Assembly: GCF_024807845.1 (NCBI RefSeq)
Contig: NZ_JANUEQ010000001.1
Span: 1,110,900 to 1,174,899, forward strand
Reading direction: 5' to 3'
DNA from: Klebsiella sp. BIGb0407
GTDB taxonomy: Bacteria; Pseudomonadota; Gammaproteobacteria; Enterobacterales; Enterobacteriaceae
Length of the DNA stretch: 64,000 nucleotides
The translations under genes and the position numbers were made by a program. Numbering within the stretch: position 1 is the first letter of the stretch; each line of letters begins with the position of its first letter. Shown here piece after piece: positions 42,409 to 51,687 of the stretch. A model generated the notes under the pieces. That model saw nothing but the letters and a program-made list of their open reading frames with translations. It made no database searches and was not told the DNA's origin.

Positions 42409-43484
42409 CCCATATGCATTGCGATGCAGTGATTGTCGGGGGAGGACCCGCAGGTGCCGTTGCGGCCAGGGGACTATCACTCGGCGGGAAGCAGGTTGTA
42501 TTACTGGATCCGGGCCACACCATTGAGCAAAAAATAGGAGAAAGTTTACCGGGTGCTGCTCGTCCAATGCTGAATAAACTGGGTTTACTGCCCTGGGTTG
42601 AAAACTCGGCCTCTTTGACAAACAAAGGGAATTTATCCAGCTGGGGTGATGACAGATTAAGGGAAACTGACTTTATTCATGACCCTTACGGGTGTGGATG
42701 GCACCTTGACCGACAGCACTTTGAGCATAACCTGCGTAATGCCGCTGTCGAATCAGGCACGCTGTTGCTAAAAGAACGTTTATCTTCTGTCAGTGACAAC
42801 GATAAGGGTATAGATATTCAAGCGGGGGCGTTCAAAATCTCAGCGAAGTGGATGATTAATGCCTGTGGTCGTTCACAATTTGTTGCCAGTCAGTTAGGTG
42901 TTGTCAGACAAAAAGATCCGCCTTTGTTTGCAATCTATACCTGGTGCCAAAGTGATAGCCCGGATACACGCAGTATGGTAGAAGCAGTGCCTTCCGGGTG
43001 GTGGTATACGGCTGGGCTGCCTGATGGTAAGCGAGTTGTGGCATTTTTTACTCTGGCACAACACGCAAAAATCTTGCTACGCGACAATAATCACTTTATA
43101 TCAGCATTGAAAGAAACAAAACATATTGCCCGACAGGGTGTCTGGGAATATATATCAACAGCACCATTGCATATCATAGAAGCCACGGCAGGATATTTAA
43201 AACAGGCAGTCAGTGAGCGCTGGATAGCAGTGGGTGATGCCGCGGTATCATTCGACCCTCTATCATCACAGGGAATATATAATGCAATTTACACAGGACT
43301 CCGAGGGGCTGAAGCTGTTAATGCAGTATTAAACGATAATGACTACTCTTTACTCTACCAATATGATGAAAGAATCAAATTAATTCGTGATGCCTATCGT
43401 CAGGAAGTTAGTCAATATTATCGGCTGGAACAGCGGTGGTCTAAGCACCGATTCTGGCAAACTCATCAGGCAGAAAGAGCGTAA
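42366..43484 (+). CDS. LodB-like FAD-dependent maturation protein
   Basis: Up to 372 residues. N-terminal FAD-binding VIVGGGPAGAVAARGLSLGG followed by GESLPGAARPML, and GDAAVSFDPLSSQGIYNAI near residue 300, as in flavin monooxygenases/halogenases. In characterised pairs LodB is required to make the CTQ cofactor of LodA. Its frame overlaps the lodA-like 3' end; possible ATGs are at 42366, 42381 and 42414, the last giving the tightest N-terminus but none with a strong ribosome binding site, so translation is probably coupled. Confidence 0.85.
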   Translation: MDSRTMGQIQTNTLTHMHCDAVIVGGGPAGAVAARGLSLGGKQVVLLDPGHTIEQKIGESLPGAARPMLNKLGLLPWVENSASLTNKGNLSSWGDDRLRETDFIHDPYGCGWHLDRQHFEHNLRNAAVESGTLLLKERLSSVSDNDKGIDIQAGAFKISAKWMINACGRSQFVASQLGVVRQKDPPLFAIYTWCQSDSPDTRSMVEAVPSGWWYTAGLPDGKRVVAFFTLAQHAKILLRDNNHFISALKETKHIARQGVWEYISTAPLHIIEATAGYLKQAVSERWIAVGDAAVSFDPLSSQGIYNAIYTGLRGAEAVNAVLNDNDYSLLYQYDERIKLIRDAYRQEVSQYYRLEQRWSKHRFWQTHQAERA

Positions 43485-43555
43485 TAGCTTCAAGTCGCGC
43501 CAGGGAAATAAATAAAGCAATAATAATTATCCACAATTCGTGAAGTTATATAAAG

Positions 43556-43594
43556 CTGGATATTAACAAGTGTCGTTATCTTGTTAATATCCAG
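43556..43594 (+). terminator. perfect 15-bp hairpin between lodB-like and catalase-like genes
   Basis: CTGGATATTAACAAG (43556-43570) and CTTGTTAATATCCAG (43580-43594) are perfect inverted repeats around a 9-base loop. No T-run follows. It lies 71 bases after lodB and 39 bases before the next start, so it could be an attenuator, a processing site or an operator. Confidence 0.7.
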
Positions 43595-43633
43595 GCAATC
43601 ATCTATTTTATTAAAACCTCTACAGGTGACATT

Positions 43634-45190
43634 ATGAGCGATGACAATGCTAAAGATATGGCAAGAAATAATCAGAGTATTCAGCCCGCCTCTGATAGCG
43701 CCGCAATAGAAGATATTCGCCGCATGTTTGTTGATGAAATACAGGTTCCACGTATCGTTAATAATAATCAGACGCCCGCCAAACGCGCCGCTTTTGCCAA
43801 GACGCATGGTACTGTTTCTGGCTCATTTCAGGTCGTTGATAATCTGCCAGAAAGATACCAGGTGGGTATATTTATACCCGGCAAACGCTATACGGCATGG
43901 GTCAGGTACTCAAGCGATATCGCACAAACCGCCGCAGACCTTAATTCTACAGTCGGTATCGGTATCAAACTTTTCGGTATTACAGGCAGAAAATCAATCG
44001 ACCAGGAAGCAGATGGCAGCACGCTGGATTTTATCTTGCAAAATACCGAAGTGTTTTTTGCCTCCGATGCAGACGATATGGTTAACTTTAAGTCAGCCGC
44101 AATGAGTGGAAAACTGGACGCGTTCCTGGTCAATAACCCGGAAATGGCCGCTGTTCTGGATAGTATGGATAAAAAAGTTGATACCCTTTTAGGTGAGCCA
44201 CTCTGGAGTTGTGTCCCCTTTAAATTTGGCAATGACTATTGCAAATTTAAACTCCATGCAAGAACGCTTCCAAGTTCAAATCATGTAGCCAATTTTGGAG
44301 GTATCAATTATCTCGCAGAAGATTTAGCCTATAGATTAAGGAATAGCGAGATTAAACTCGATTTTTACGTGCAACTGCGTAATAACCCGGCGAAACAATC
44401 TCTTACTGATGCCCGGAACCTATGGGATGAGCGCGAGGCGGTACCCTATAAGGTCGCCACATTAACGCTTTACCAGCAGGATATAAGAACCCGACAACAG
44501 CAAGAATACGGCGAGTCATTATCCTTTAACCTCTGGCGAACCCTACCGGAAATGGAACCTGTGGGAAGTATCGCTGAGGCCAGAAAAGTGATTTATCAAT
44601 CATCGGCCGAAGTACGCCGAAATGTGAATGGACAAAGTATCGGGGAACCGGATAAACCAAGAGCCTCTCAACTTGCCGGTATGCCTGTTTTTACCCCTAC
44701 TCTTGACACCCCCTGGCCGATTGGGACATTAGGGAATAGCAGCGAAGATTTCAGCAGCTTTGGCCCGCACACCATACAAAAGAATCACTTCACCACTAAA
44801 TTTCCAGAAATAACAATAAGCGCTCGCGATACATTATACCCTATATATGTAAATGACAGAGGTAATCTGTCAGGTAATCCTTTGATGCAAAGAGGGATTA
44901 TCTATGTAAATTATCCCTATGGTTCCAGCACCATAAGGTTACTCTTTGAAAAGCATAATATGAAGAATGTTAGTTTTGATTTAATCGTCGCACGTGGAAT
45001 CAGTGAGAGTTTAATGACAATATCATCTTACCAGGATACCAAACTTATTGAATCATCCGAAACGGGCGACATTAACGCGCGTGTAACGATACAGCCAGCA
45101 AACGGAAGTTATTTTAACGTACTGACATTTAAGATTAATAATGGCGTATTTGCGTTTTCATTAAATAACTTCGTAATGACTTATGCATAA
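43634..45190 (+). CDS. catalase-fold heme protein with extra C-terminal domain
   Basis: 518 residues. Residues about 30-340 follow the minimal catalase-like fold of the SrpA/allene oxide synthase group: distal H58 in AKTHGTVSGSF, distal N137 in ILQNTEVFFASD, and proximal R317 and Y321 in ARKVIYQSSAEVRR. All heme-pocket residues are present, so it should bind heme. Residues about 350-518 form a beta-rich domain I do not recognise (FGPHTIQKNHFTTKFPEI). Function could be H2O2 removal or peroxide-driven oxidation. It follows the H2O2-producing oxidase pair on the same strand. Confidence 0.82.
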   Translation: MSDDNAKDMARNNQSIQPASDSAAIEDIRRMFVDEIQVPRIVNNNQTPAKRAAFAKTHGTVSGSFQVVDNLPERYQVGIFIPGKRYTAWVRYSSDIAQTAADLNSTVGIGIKLFGITGRKSIDQEADGSTLDFILQNTEVFFASDADDMVNFKSAAMSGKLDAFLVNNPEMAAVLDSMDKKVDTLLGEPLWSCVPFKFGNDYCKFKLHARTLPSSNHVANFGGINYLAEDLAYRLRNSEIKLDFYVQLRNNPAKQSLTDARNLWDEREAVPYKVATLTLYQQDIRTRQQQEYGESLSFNLWRTLPEMEPVGSIAEARKVIYQSSAEVRRNVNGQSIGEPDKPRASQLAGMPVFTPTLDTPWPIGTLGNSSEDFSSFGPHTIQKNHFTTKFPEITISARDTLYPIYVNDRGNLSGNPLMQRGIIYVNYPYGSSTIRLLFEKHNMKNVSFDLIVARGISESLMTISSYQDTKLIESSETGDINARVTIQPANGSYFNVLTFKINNGVFAFSLNNFVMTYA

Positions 45191-45260
45191 TAAGTCACGG
45201 TTGTTAAGCTAACTCAATAGAGAAGAAGGTCTTTATATTGAGTAAATTATTATACTGACA

Positions 45261-45292
45261 GATTACGCCTCCATAAAAATGGAGGCGTAATC
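45261..45292 (+). terminator. strong hairpin terminator after the catalase-like gene
   Basis: A perfect 14-bp stem (GATTACGCCTCCAT at 45261-45274 with ATGGAGGCGTAATC at 45279-45292) and a 4-base loop, followed by ATTTCTTG. Closes the oxidase cassette before yegT. Confidence 0.88.
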
Positions 45293-45502
45293 ATTTCTTG
45301 TCCTGATCCGATAAACATGCAGACTCTCTTCTTTACTCATCAGGCTAATTTTCATTTTGATGCCGACTTCAATGCCTTCGGCTGACTCGATTCATGCCAT
45401 CAAAACTGTGAAGGCGTTCATAACTTCAACGCAAAGGTATTTAAAAGGTATTATCAAGTGGTACTATCCAGACGTACCTTACCTGCCATGAAGGATTTAA
45501 AA

Positions 45503-46780
45503 ATGAAAATAACAGCCAAGCTGTCGTTCATGATGTTTGTTGAGTGGTTTATCTGGGGAGCCTGGTTTGTCCCACTGTGGTTATGGCTTAGCAAAAGCGG
45601 CTTTACCGCCGGGGAAATCGGCTGGTCTTACGCCTGTACGGCAATTGCGGCTATTTTGTCACCTATTTTGGTGGGTTCACTGACGGACCGTTTTTTTTCG
45701 GCTCAAAAGGTTCTCGCTGTCTTAATGTTTGCGGGTGCAATCCTGATGTATTTTGCCGCGCAGCAAACCACTTTTGCAGGGTTCTTCCCACTATTACTGG
45801 CATATTCTCTCACCTATATGCCAACCATCGCCCTTACCAACAGCATCGCTTTTGCTAACGTGTCGGATGTCGAGCGTGATTTCCCGCGCATTCGCGTGTT
45901 GGGCACCATTGGCTGGATAGCATCCGGCCTGGCCTGCGGCTTTCTGCCACAAATGCTGGGCTATAACGATATATCCCCGACCAATATTCCTTTACTTATT
46001 ACCGCGGGTAGTTCAGCCGTGCTGGGGGTTTTTGCCTTCTTCTTACCCGACACGCCGCCAAAAAGTACCGGCAAGATGAATTTCAAGGTGATGCTCGGGC
46101 TGGACGCACTGATCCTGCTGCGGGATAGAAACTTCCTCGTCTTTTTCTTCTGCTCTTTCCTGTTTGCCATGCCGCTGGCGTTTTACTACATCTTTGCCAA
46201 CGGGTATCTGACAGAAGTGGGGATGAAAAATGCCACCGGCTGGATGACCCTCGGACAGTTCTCCGAAATCTTCTTTATGCTGGCTCTGCCGTTCTTCACT
46301 AAACGCTATGGTATTAAGAAGGTGTTATTACTTGGTCTTATTACCGCGGCTATTCGTTATGCCTTCTTTATCTTCGGTGGAGCGGAAGAGTACTTCACTT
46401 ATGGTCTGCTGTTCCTGGGTATTTTGCTGCACGGGGTCAGTTACGACTTCTACTACGTTACCGCCTATATCTATGTTGATAAGAAAGCCCCTGTACATAT
46501 GCGTACTGCAGCCCAGGGCCTGATAACTCTGTGCTGTCAGGGGTTTGGCAGCCTGCTCGGCTATCGTCTTGGCGGAATGATGATGGAAGACATGTTTGCC
46601 TATAAAGAACCGGTTAACGGTCTGACCTTCGACTGGGCGGGCATGTGGACTTTCGGGGCAATAATGATAGCCGTGATAGCCGTACTATTTATGATTTTCT
46701 TTCGCGAATCGGACAAAGACATCACAGCAATTAACGTCGACGAACGCGATAATGCGCTGACAAAAGGGGAAGTAAAATGA
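45503..46780 (+). CDS. yegT: YegT, nucleoside:H+ symporter family MFS transporter
   Basis: 425 residues, exactly the E. coli length with near-identical sequence (MKITAKLSFMMFVEWFIWGA). Twelve hydrophobic helices; related to NupG/XapB. It likely imports the substrate of the YegU/YegV enzymes, which is unknown. The frame opens at 45458, but the ATG at 45503 has AAGGA upstream and matches E. coli. Overlaps yegU by ATGA. Confidence 0.95.
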   Translation: MKITAKLSFMMFVEWFIWGAWFVPLWLWLSKSGFTAGEIGWSYACTAIAAILSPILVGSLTDRFFSAQKVLAVLMFAGAILMYFAAQQTTFAGFFPLLLAYSLTYMPTIALTNSIAFANVSDVERDFPRIRVLGTIGWIASGLACGFLPQMLGYNDISPTNIPLLITAGSSAVLGVFAFFLPDTPPKSTGKMNFKVMLGLDALILLRDRNFLVFFFCSFLFAMPLAFYYIFANGYLTEVGMKNATGWMTLGQFSEIFFMLALPFFTKRYGIKKVLLLGLITAAIRYAFFIFGGAEEYFTYGLLFLGILLHGVSYDFYYVTAYIYVDKKAPVHMRTAAQGLITLCCQGFGSLLGYRLGGMMMEDMFAYKEPVNGLTFDWAGMWTFGAIMIAVIAVLFMIFFRESDKDITAINVDERDNALTKGEVK

Positions 46781-47781
46781 AAGCAGAACGTATCCTTGGT
46801 GCCCTCTACGGGCAAGCATTAGGAGATGCGATGGGTATGCCGTCTGAGCTGTGGCCAAGAACGCGCGTTAAGGCACACTTTGGCTGGATTGACCGCTTTC
46901 TCCCAGGGCCTGAAGAGAATAATGCGGCCTGCTATTTTCAGCGCGCAGAATTTACTGACGATACCTCAATGGCACTTTGCCTTGCTGATGCACTGCTGGC
47001 TCGCGATGGCCAAATCGATCCAGACCTGATTGGCCATAATATCCTCGAGTGGGCGCTGAAGTTTGACGCCTTCAATAAAAATGTCCTTGGACCAACGTCA
47101 AAAATTGCGCTGAATGCGATTCGCACCGGAAAACCGGTCGCGGAGCTGGAAAATAATGGTGTGACCAATGGCGCAGCAATGCGTGTCTCACCGCTGGGCT
47201 GTCTGTTGCCAGCGCAGGATCTTGATACCTTTATTGATGAGGTAGCCTTGGCGTCAAGCCCGACGCATAAGTCGGATCTGGCCATTGCCGGGGCCGTGGT
47301 CGTCGCCTGGGCTATTTCGCGAGCTATCAACGGCGATAAGTGGGCCGATATCGTGACATCTCTGCCCGCCATCGCCCATTACACTCAGCAAAAACGTATT
47401 ACCACCTTTAGTGCATCCCTTGCGGCACGCCTTGAAATAGCGCTTAAAATTGTACGTGAAGCCAACGGCGTGGAATCCGCCAGCGAACAGCTCTATCAGG
47501 TCGTCGGGGCAGGAACCAGCACGATCGAGTCAGTCTCCTGCGCCATTGCCATGGTTGAACTGGCACAAACGGATCCTAACCGCTGCGCCATCCTGTGCGC
47601 CAACCTTGGCGGCGATACCGACACCATTGGCGCGATGGCAACCGCTATCTGCGGAGCGCTTCATGGGATCTCGGCGATAGATCCGCAGTTCAAAGCAGAG
47701 CTGGATGCGGTAAACCAGCTTGATTTCACGCGCTATGCCACAGCACTGGCTACTTTCCGTCAGCAGCGGGAGGCGTTATGA
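46777..47781 (+). CDS. yegU: YegU, ADP-ribosylglycohydrolase family
   Basis: 334 residues, E. coli length. Metal-ligand motifs of the DraG/ARH family: FTDDTSMALCLADALL near residue 65 and GGDTDTIGAMATAICG near 275. It should cleave an N- or O-glycosidic bond to ADP-ribose or a related ribosyl compound. Overlaps both neighbours by ATGA, so it is coupled to the transporter and kinase. Confidence 0.95.
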   Translation: MKAERILGALYGQALGDAMGMPSELWPRTRVKAHFGWIDRFLPGPEENNAACYFQRAEFTDDTSMALCLADALLARDGQIDPDLIGHNILEWALKFDAFNKNVLGPTSKIALNAIRTGKPVAELENNGVTNGAAMRVSPLGCLLPAQDLDTFIDEVALASSPTHKSDLAIAGAVVVAWAISRAINGDKWADIVTSLPAIAHYTQQKRITTFSASLAARLEIALKIVREANGVESASEQLYQVVGAGTSTIESVSCAIAMVELAQTDPNRCAILCANLGGDTDTIGAMATAICGALHGISAIDPQFKAELDAVNQLDFTRYATALATFRQQREAL

Positions 47782-48743
47782 GCAGTCCCCGTTTACACAA
47801 TTTGTTACCCACATTAGCCACCCGTCACCCCGTCACCCTGGTGGGGGCGGCTGTGATTGACGTGATTGCCGATGCTTATGCCCTGCCATGGCGGGGTTGC
47901 GATATTGAGCTTAAGCAGCAAGGCGTTAATGTGGGAGGTTGTGCGCTAAATATTGCCGTAGCCCTGAAGCGCCTGGGCATAGAGGCCAGTAACGCCCTGC
48001 CTCTGGGTCAGGGGGTATGGGCAGAGATTATTCGTAATCGCATGGCGAAGGAAAATCTGCACAGCCTTATCGATAACGCAGATGGCGATAACGGCTGGTG
48101 TCTGGCGCTGGTAGAACCCGACGGTGAACGTACCTTTATGTCTTTTAGCGGCGTGGAAAATCAGTGGAATGCCGACTGGCTGGCACAAGTAAACGTACCG
48201 CCCGGAAGCTTTATCTATTTTTCCGGTTATCAATTAGCTTCACCTTGCGGTGAATTACTGGTGAGCTGGCTGGAGAGTTTAGAGGAGGTCACGTCCTTTA
48301 TCGATTTTGGTCCGCGAATTGGCGATATCTCGCCTGCATTGATGACCCGAATTATGGCCTGTCGACCATTGGTATCCCTGAATCGTCAGGAAGCAGACAG
48401 TGCCGCGGAACGCTTTAACCTCTCGCCGGATATTGAAACATTTGGCACCGAATGGGTTAACCGTTTTGCATCAAAGCTTATCGTGCGTCACGATAAAGAC
48501 GGTGCCTGGTATTTCACCCAGACGTCGGCGGGCCAGGTCAACGCCTTTACGACGACCGTGGTTGATACCATTGGCGCAGGTGACAGTCATGCAGGCGGTG
48601 TACTGGCAGGGCTGGCATCAGGCTGGTCGCTGGCAGACGCCGTACTATTAGGCAATGCGGTAGCGGCCTGGGTCGTCGGGCAGCGTGGAGGCGATTGCGC
48701 CCCCACGCGTGAAGCACTATTCCTCGCACACAAAGACGTATAG
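47778..48743 (+). CDS. yegV: YegV, PfkB-family sugar/nucleoside kinase
   Basis: 321 residues, E. coli length. PfkB signature 1 (NVGGCALNIAVALKRLG) and signature 2 (VDTIGAGDSHAGGVLAGL), with the catalytic aspartate in GAGD. Probably phosphorylates the sugar or nucleoside handled by YegT and YegU. Its 3' end overlaps the convergent yegW by 27 bases. Confidence 0.95.
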   Translation: MSSPRLHNLLPTLATRHPVTLVGAAVIDVIADAYALPWRGCDIELKQQGVNVGGCALNIAVALKRLGIEASNALPLGQGVWAEIIRNRMAKENLHSLIDNADGDNGWCLALVEPDGERTFMSFSGVENQWNADWLAQVNVPPGSFIYFSGYQLASPCGELLVSWLESLEEVTSFIDFGPRIGDISPALMTRIMACRPLVSLNRQEADSAAERFNLSPDIETFGTEWVNRFASKLIVRHDKDGAWYFTQTSAGQVNAFTTTVVDTIGAGDSHAGGVLAGLASGWSLADAVLLGNAVAAWVVGQRGGDCAPTREALFLAHKDV

Positions 48744-49463
48744 GTCGCTGCGGCAATAGCTAATGCTGTATTCAATGGGCCGTTGCTGTTGATCGAGAGC
48801 AATCTGTTTGATCACCAGCACCGGTACCGTACTTTCCATTTTTATATGTGACTGAAAGTCGCTATCCGGCATGCGAGCACTGACCCGCGAATGGGTCCTC
48901 TGAGGGAAAATGCTCTGACTGCGGAAATAGTCATACAGCGAAACACCAATCGCATCAACATCATGAATTAAATTGACGGGCACCCAGGACTCTTCAATCG
49001 AAACGGCATCTTCATCGACATAGCGAATACGCTTAAGCAGAAAGACATCGCTGTTTGCCGCAATGGATAACTGCTGCGCCACATCATCCGGGCACTTCAC
49101 CACCCGTTTATTAACCCACAGGGTATCCGGTTTTTTACCCCGCAATACCACTTGCTGAGAAAAGCCGCGCGCTTCTTTTAAAGAGTATTCGAAAATATTG
49201 TTTATCTGGGTTCCGTATCCTCTGGCGCGGGTCACCACCCCCTCTTCTTCCAGGGCCTGCATGGCTTTGCGTACCGTAATACGCGATACGCCAGTTAACT
49301 GACTCAAATCGCGCTCACCGGGCAAAATATTGCCGTGCTCTAAAAGCCCGCTGCGAACGGCATTTTTTACCGTTTCCGCAAACTTTATATACAGCGGGGT
49401 GTTATCCACCGCTGCGATCCGCTCGTTCAGTTGTGCAATAAGCCGGGTATGCGCTTGTTCCAT
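48717..49463 (-). CDS. yegW: YegW, GntR/HutC-family regulator
   Basis: 248 residues from the ATG at 49463, the E. coli length. N-terminal winged helix (ILPGERDLSQLTGVSRITVR) and C-terminal UTRA ligand domain ending IEYSISYCRSDLYVFV. Likely controls the convergent yegTUV operon. The frame extends to 49541, but that would overlap thiD and lacks similarity. Confidence 0.94.
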   Translation of the reverse strand: MEQAHTRLIAQLNERIAAVDNTPLYIKFAETVKNAVRSGLLEHGNILPGERDLSQLTGVSRITVRKAMQALEEEGVVTRARGYGTQINNIFEYSLKEARGFSQQVVLRGKKPDTLWVNKRVVKCPDDVAQQLSIAANSDVFLLKRIRYVDEDAVSIEESWVPVNLIHDVDAIGVSLYDYFRSQSIFPQRTHSRVSARMPDSDFQSHIKMESTVPVLVIKQIALDQQQRPIEYSISYCRSDLYVFVCEE

Positions 49464-49506
49464 TTGTCTTTTTCCGGGCCGGGGGTCAGCGCTTAGTATA
49501 CTACTA

Positions 49507-50307
49507 TTACCACCACTGATGAAAATGATGTACCGGGCCAATACCCTGCCCCACTTCCAGACTATCGGCTTGCGCCAGCGCCCCGGAAAGCCAGCTTTTG
49601 GCCTGCTGGATGGTCGTTATCCAGTCAGGATGGCGTGGCCGTAGGGCGGTCAGGGCGGCAGAAAGCGTACAACCGGTACCGTGGGTGTTTTTTGTCACCA
49701 CGCGCGGGGCGGTAAACCGCTGCTCTCCGCTGGCCGTAAACAGCCAGTCCGGGCTTTCGCTGTCCGTCAGATGCCCGCCTTTCAGCAGTACCGCCTGACA
49801 GCCCAAGGCTAATAATGCTCTGCCCTGCTCTTTCATCTCATATTCATTACGGGCATGAGGAGCATCAAGCAAAGCGGCGGCTTCCGGTAAATTCGGGGTG
49901 ATCAGTGCGACTTTGGGAATCAAGTGTCGCCGCAGGCTATCCACCGCTTGTGGCGCCAGTAGCGGGTCACCGCTTTTCGCCAGCATCACGGTATCCAGCA
50001 CGACGTTGGTGATTTGATAGCGGGTGAGTTGAGCGGCAACTGTCTCAACAATATCGGCCTCAGACAGCATACCTATTTTCACCGCATCAATACGTACGTC
50101 ACTTAATACCGAGTCTAACTGAGCGGCAACAAATGCGGGTTCAATACGATAGAGGGACTGAACGCCCTGAGTATTTTGCGCCACCAGCGCCGTGATAACG
50201 CTCGTACCATAAGCGCCCAGGGCAGAAAAAGTCTTCAGATCGGCCTGAATACCGGCACCGCCACTGGGATCGGTACCTGCGATGGTCAGGGCATTAATCC
50301 GTTTCAT
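49507..50307 (-). CDS. thiD: ThiD, HMP/HMP-phosphate kinase
   Basis: 266 residues, E. coli length. Ribokinase fold: [20 protein letters not shown] at the start and the anion hole/catalytic GTGC in [13 protein letters not shown]. Phosphorylates hydroxymethylpyrimidine twice for thiamine synthesis. Overlaps thiM by four bases. Confidence 0.97.
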   Translation of the reverse strand: MKRINALTIAGTDPSGGAGIQADLKTFSALGAYGTSVITALVAQNTQGVQSLYRIEPAFVAAQLDSVLSDVRIDAVKIGMLSEADIVETVAAQLTRYQITNVVLDTVMLAKSGDPLLAPQAVDSLRRHLIPKVALITPNLPEAAALLDAPHARNEYEMKEQGRALLALGCQAVLLKGGHLTDSESPDWLFTASGEQRFTAPRVVTKNTHGTGCTLSAALTALRPRHPDWITTIQQAKSWLSGALAQADSLEVGQGIGPVHHFHQWW

Positions 50308-51077
50308 ACTTCTTCTCCCATCACTGACAGGGCATCAAGCAGACCAACGGCAAAACTGCCCAGCCCCTTGTTCTGACGAGCGGCCAGTGAACCGGCCTGT
50401 TTCATAAAACCGCAGCCTGCGGCAATATTATCCAGCCGGTCTCCGGGTAAAGCACAACAAGCAGCCACCACCGCTGAGAGCGCACATCCCGTTCCGACCA
50501 CACGGGTCATCAGAATACTGCCCCCGGTTAGGGTTCGGATACGTTCGCCATCGGTCACGTAATCAACTTCTCCCGTCACCACCACAATAGCCCCCGTTTG
50601 CCGGGCAAGCGTCTGCGCCGCAGGGAGGGCACTGAGGGCACTATCCGTACTGTCCACACCTCGCCCACCGCCACTTAAACCCGTGAGCGCAATGATTTCC
50701 GAAGCATTACCGCGGATAGCAGCAGGTTTTTGCCCAATAATCTGCTGGCAAAATTGGCTCCGGAAGGTCAACCCACCCACAGCAACCGGATCCAGAACCC
50801 AGGGAGTCTCTGCCGCCAGCGCGCTATCAATAGCCCGTCGTATCGCCTGCGTCTGAAACGTGGTTAAAGTGCCGACATTAATCAATAAGGCATCAGCGAT
50901 AGCCGCAAATTCTTCGGCCTCATCAGGGTCAACCACCATCGCGGGTGAAGCGCCCAACGCCAGCAATATATTGGCGGTAAAAGCCTGAACAACATCATTG
51001 GTTATGCAGTGAACGAGCGGAGAGTTGCGACGAAAAGTCTGTAAAACAGCTAAGTCGAGCGGGTCAGGTTGCATCAT
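50304..51077 (-). CDS. thiM: ThiM, hydroxyethylthiazole kinase
   Basis: 257 residues (E. coli 262). [20 protein letters not shown] and [18 protein letters not shown] with the active-site cysteine identify ThiM. Salvages the thiazole half of thiamine. First gene of the thiM-thiD operon, with two adjacent ATG codons (51077 and 51074) and its ribosome binding site inside the riboswitch switch hairpin. Confidence 0.96.
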   Translation of the reverse strand: MMQPDPLDLAVLQTFRRNSPLVHCITNDVVQAFTANILLALGASPAMVVDPDEAEEFAAIADALLINVGTLTTFQTQAIRRAIDSALAAETPWVLDPVAVGGLTFRSQFCQQIIGQKPAAIRGNASEIIALTGLSGGGRGVDSTDSALSALPAAQTLARQTGAIVVVTGEVDYVTDGERIRTLTGGSILMTRVVGTGCALSAVVAACCALPGDRLDNIAAGCGFMKQAGSLAARQNKGLGSFAVGLLDALSVMGEEV

Positions 51078-51085
51078 TTAAAGCT

Positions 51086-51119
51086 CCTGTCCGGCGTGAA
51101 AGAAGGGACACCGGACAGG
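51086..51119 (-). promoter_or_regulatory. riboswitch expression platform sequestering the thiM RBS
   Basis: On the minus strand CCTGTCCGG (51119-51111) can pair with CCGGACAGG (51094-51086), which contains part of the AGGAGC ribosome binding site of thiM. This matches the translational on/off design of the E. coli thiM riboswitch, where ligand binding hides the RBS. Confidence 0.85.
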
Positions 51120-51124
51120 TATCT

Positions 51125-51202
51125 GACTTCCCTACGCTGGCATTATCCAGATCAGGTGGTACGGGTATTTCTCAGCCTTCACTAGGAAGGGCACCCCGAG
51201 TC
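51125..51202 (-). ncRNA. TPP riboswitch aptamer
   Basis: The minus strand carries the full THI-box pattern: ACTCGGGGTGCCC, then GGCTGAGAAATACCCGT, ACCTGATCTGGATAATGCCA and GCGTAGGGAAGTC, almost identical to the E. coli thiM leader. It senses thiamine pyrophosphate and represses thiMD. Confidence 0.97.
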
Positions 51203-51687
51203 ATTTAAATCAAAATCAAAAACTTGCGATTAATGTTCCTCATTAATCCCTAATCAGGATAATGCCAGCGGAAGGTCAGACAAACAAGCCCTAAAATGCA
51301 GATGTGTACCATGTTGTGTGCCAGATTGTGTGACACCAAACGAATATGCCACCGCGGTTCTGGACATAAAAAACCGGGATTGTCCCGGCAGATGTTTACA
51401 GTAGAAAAACATTATCAGGTTGCACATCGGTAATAAGACTCACTAATTGAGCGGAACTGTTCAGTGACACGCTCTATTTAGGTCACAAGTCTTGGCGATA
51501 TCCCAGTGATGAGCATGAAGTTACGTTTTTTTATTCCGAGCACAGTTTTTAAACAAGCTGGTCAGTTCTGGTTTTTGGTCGGGAAATTCAAGGATTGATT
51601 TTCTGGGGCTTTCATCTTGTCAGCCGTTACGGTCATCATTCTTCATTTCCCTCAGTATTAAAAAGGTAGATCTTCTTCGTATTCCAG
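51203..51687. other. junction between core genome and island
   Basis: 485 bases with no gene. It contains the thiM promoter side and, at 51368-51388, the terminator of the island operon. No tRNA or obvious attachment repeat is visible, although in this class of island the left boundary should be about here. Confidence 0.5.
51368..51388 (-). terminator. intrinsic terminator of the winged-helix/RHH operon
   Basis: On the minus strand CCGGGA-CAA-TCCCGG followed by TTTTTT (arms 51383-51388 and 51374-51379, T-run 51373-51368). About 300 bases past the stop of the gene at 51688. Confidence 0.8.

Noticed and set aside
49464-49541. Longer N-terminus of yegW
   Set aside because: Would overlap thiD and has no similarity to the E. 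coli protein, whose start matches the ATG at 49463.
51203-51400. Possible attachment site at the island's left end
   Set aside because: No tRNA 3' end, integrase gene or matching direct repeat could be found within the window.
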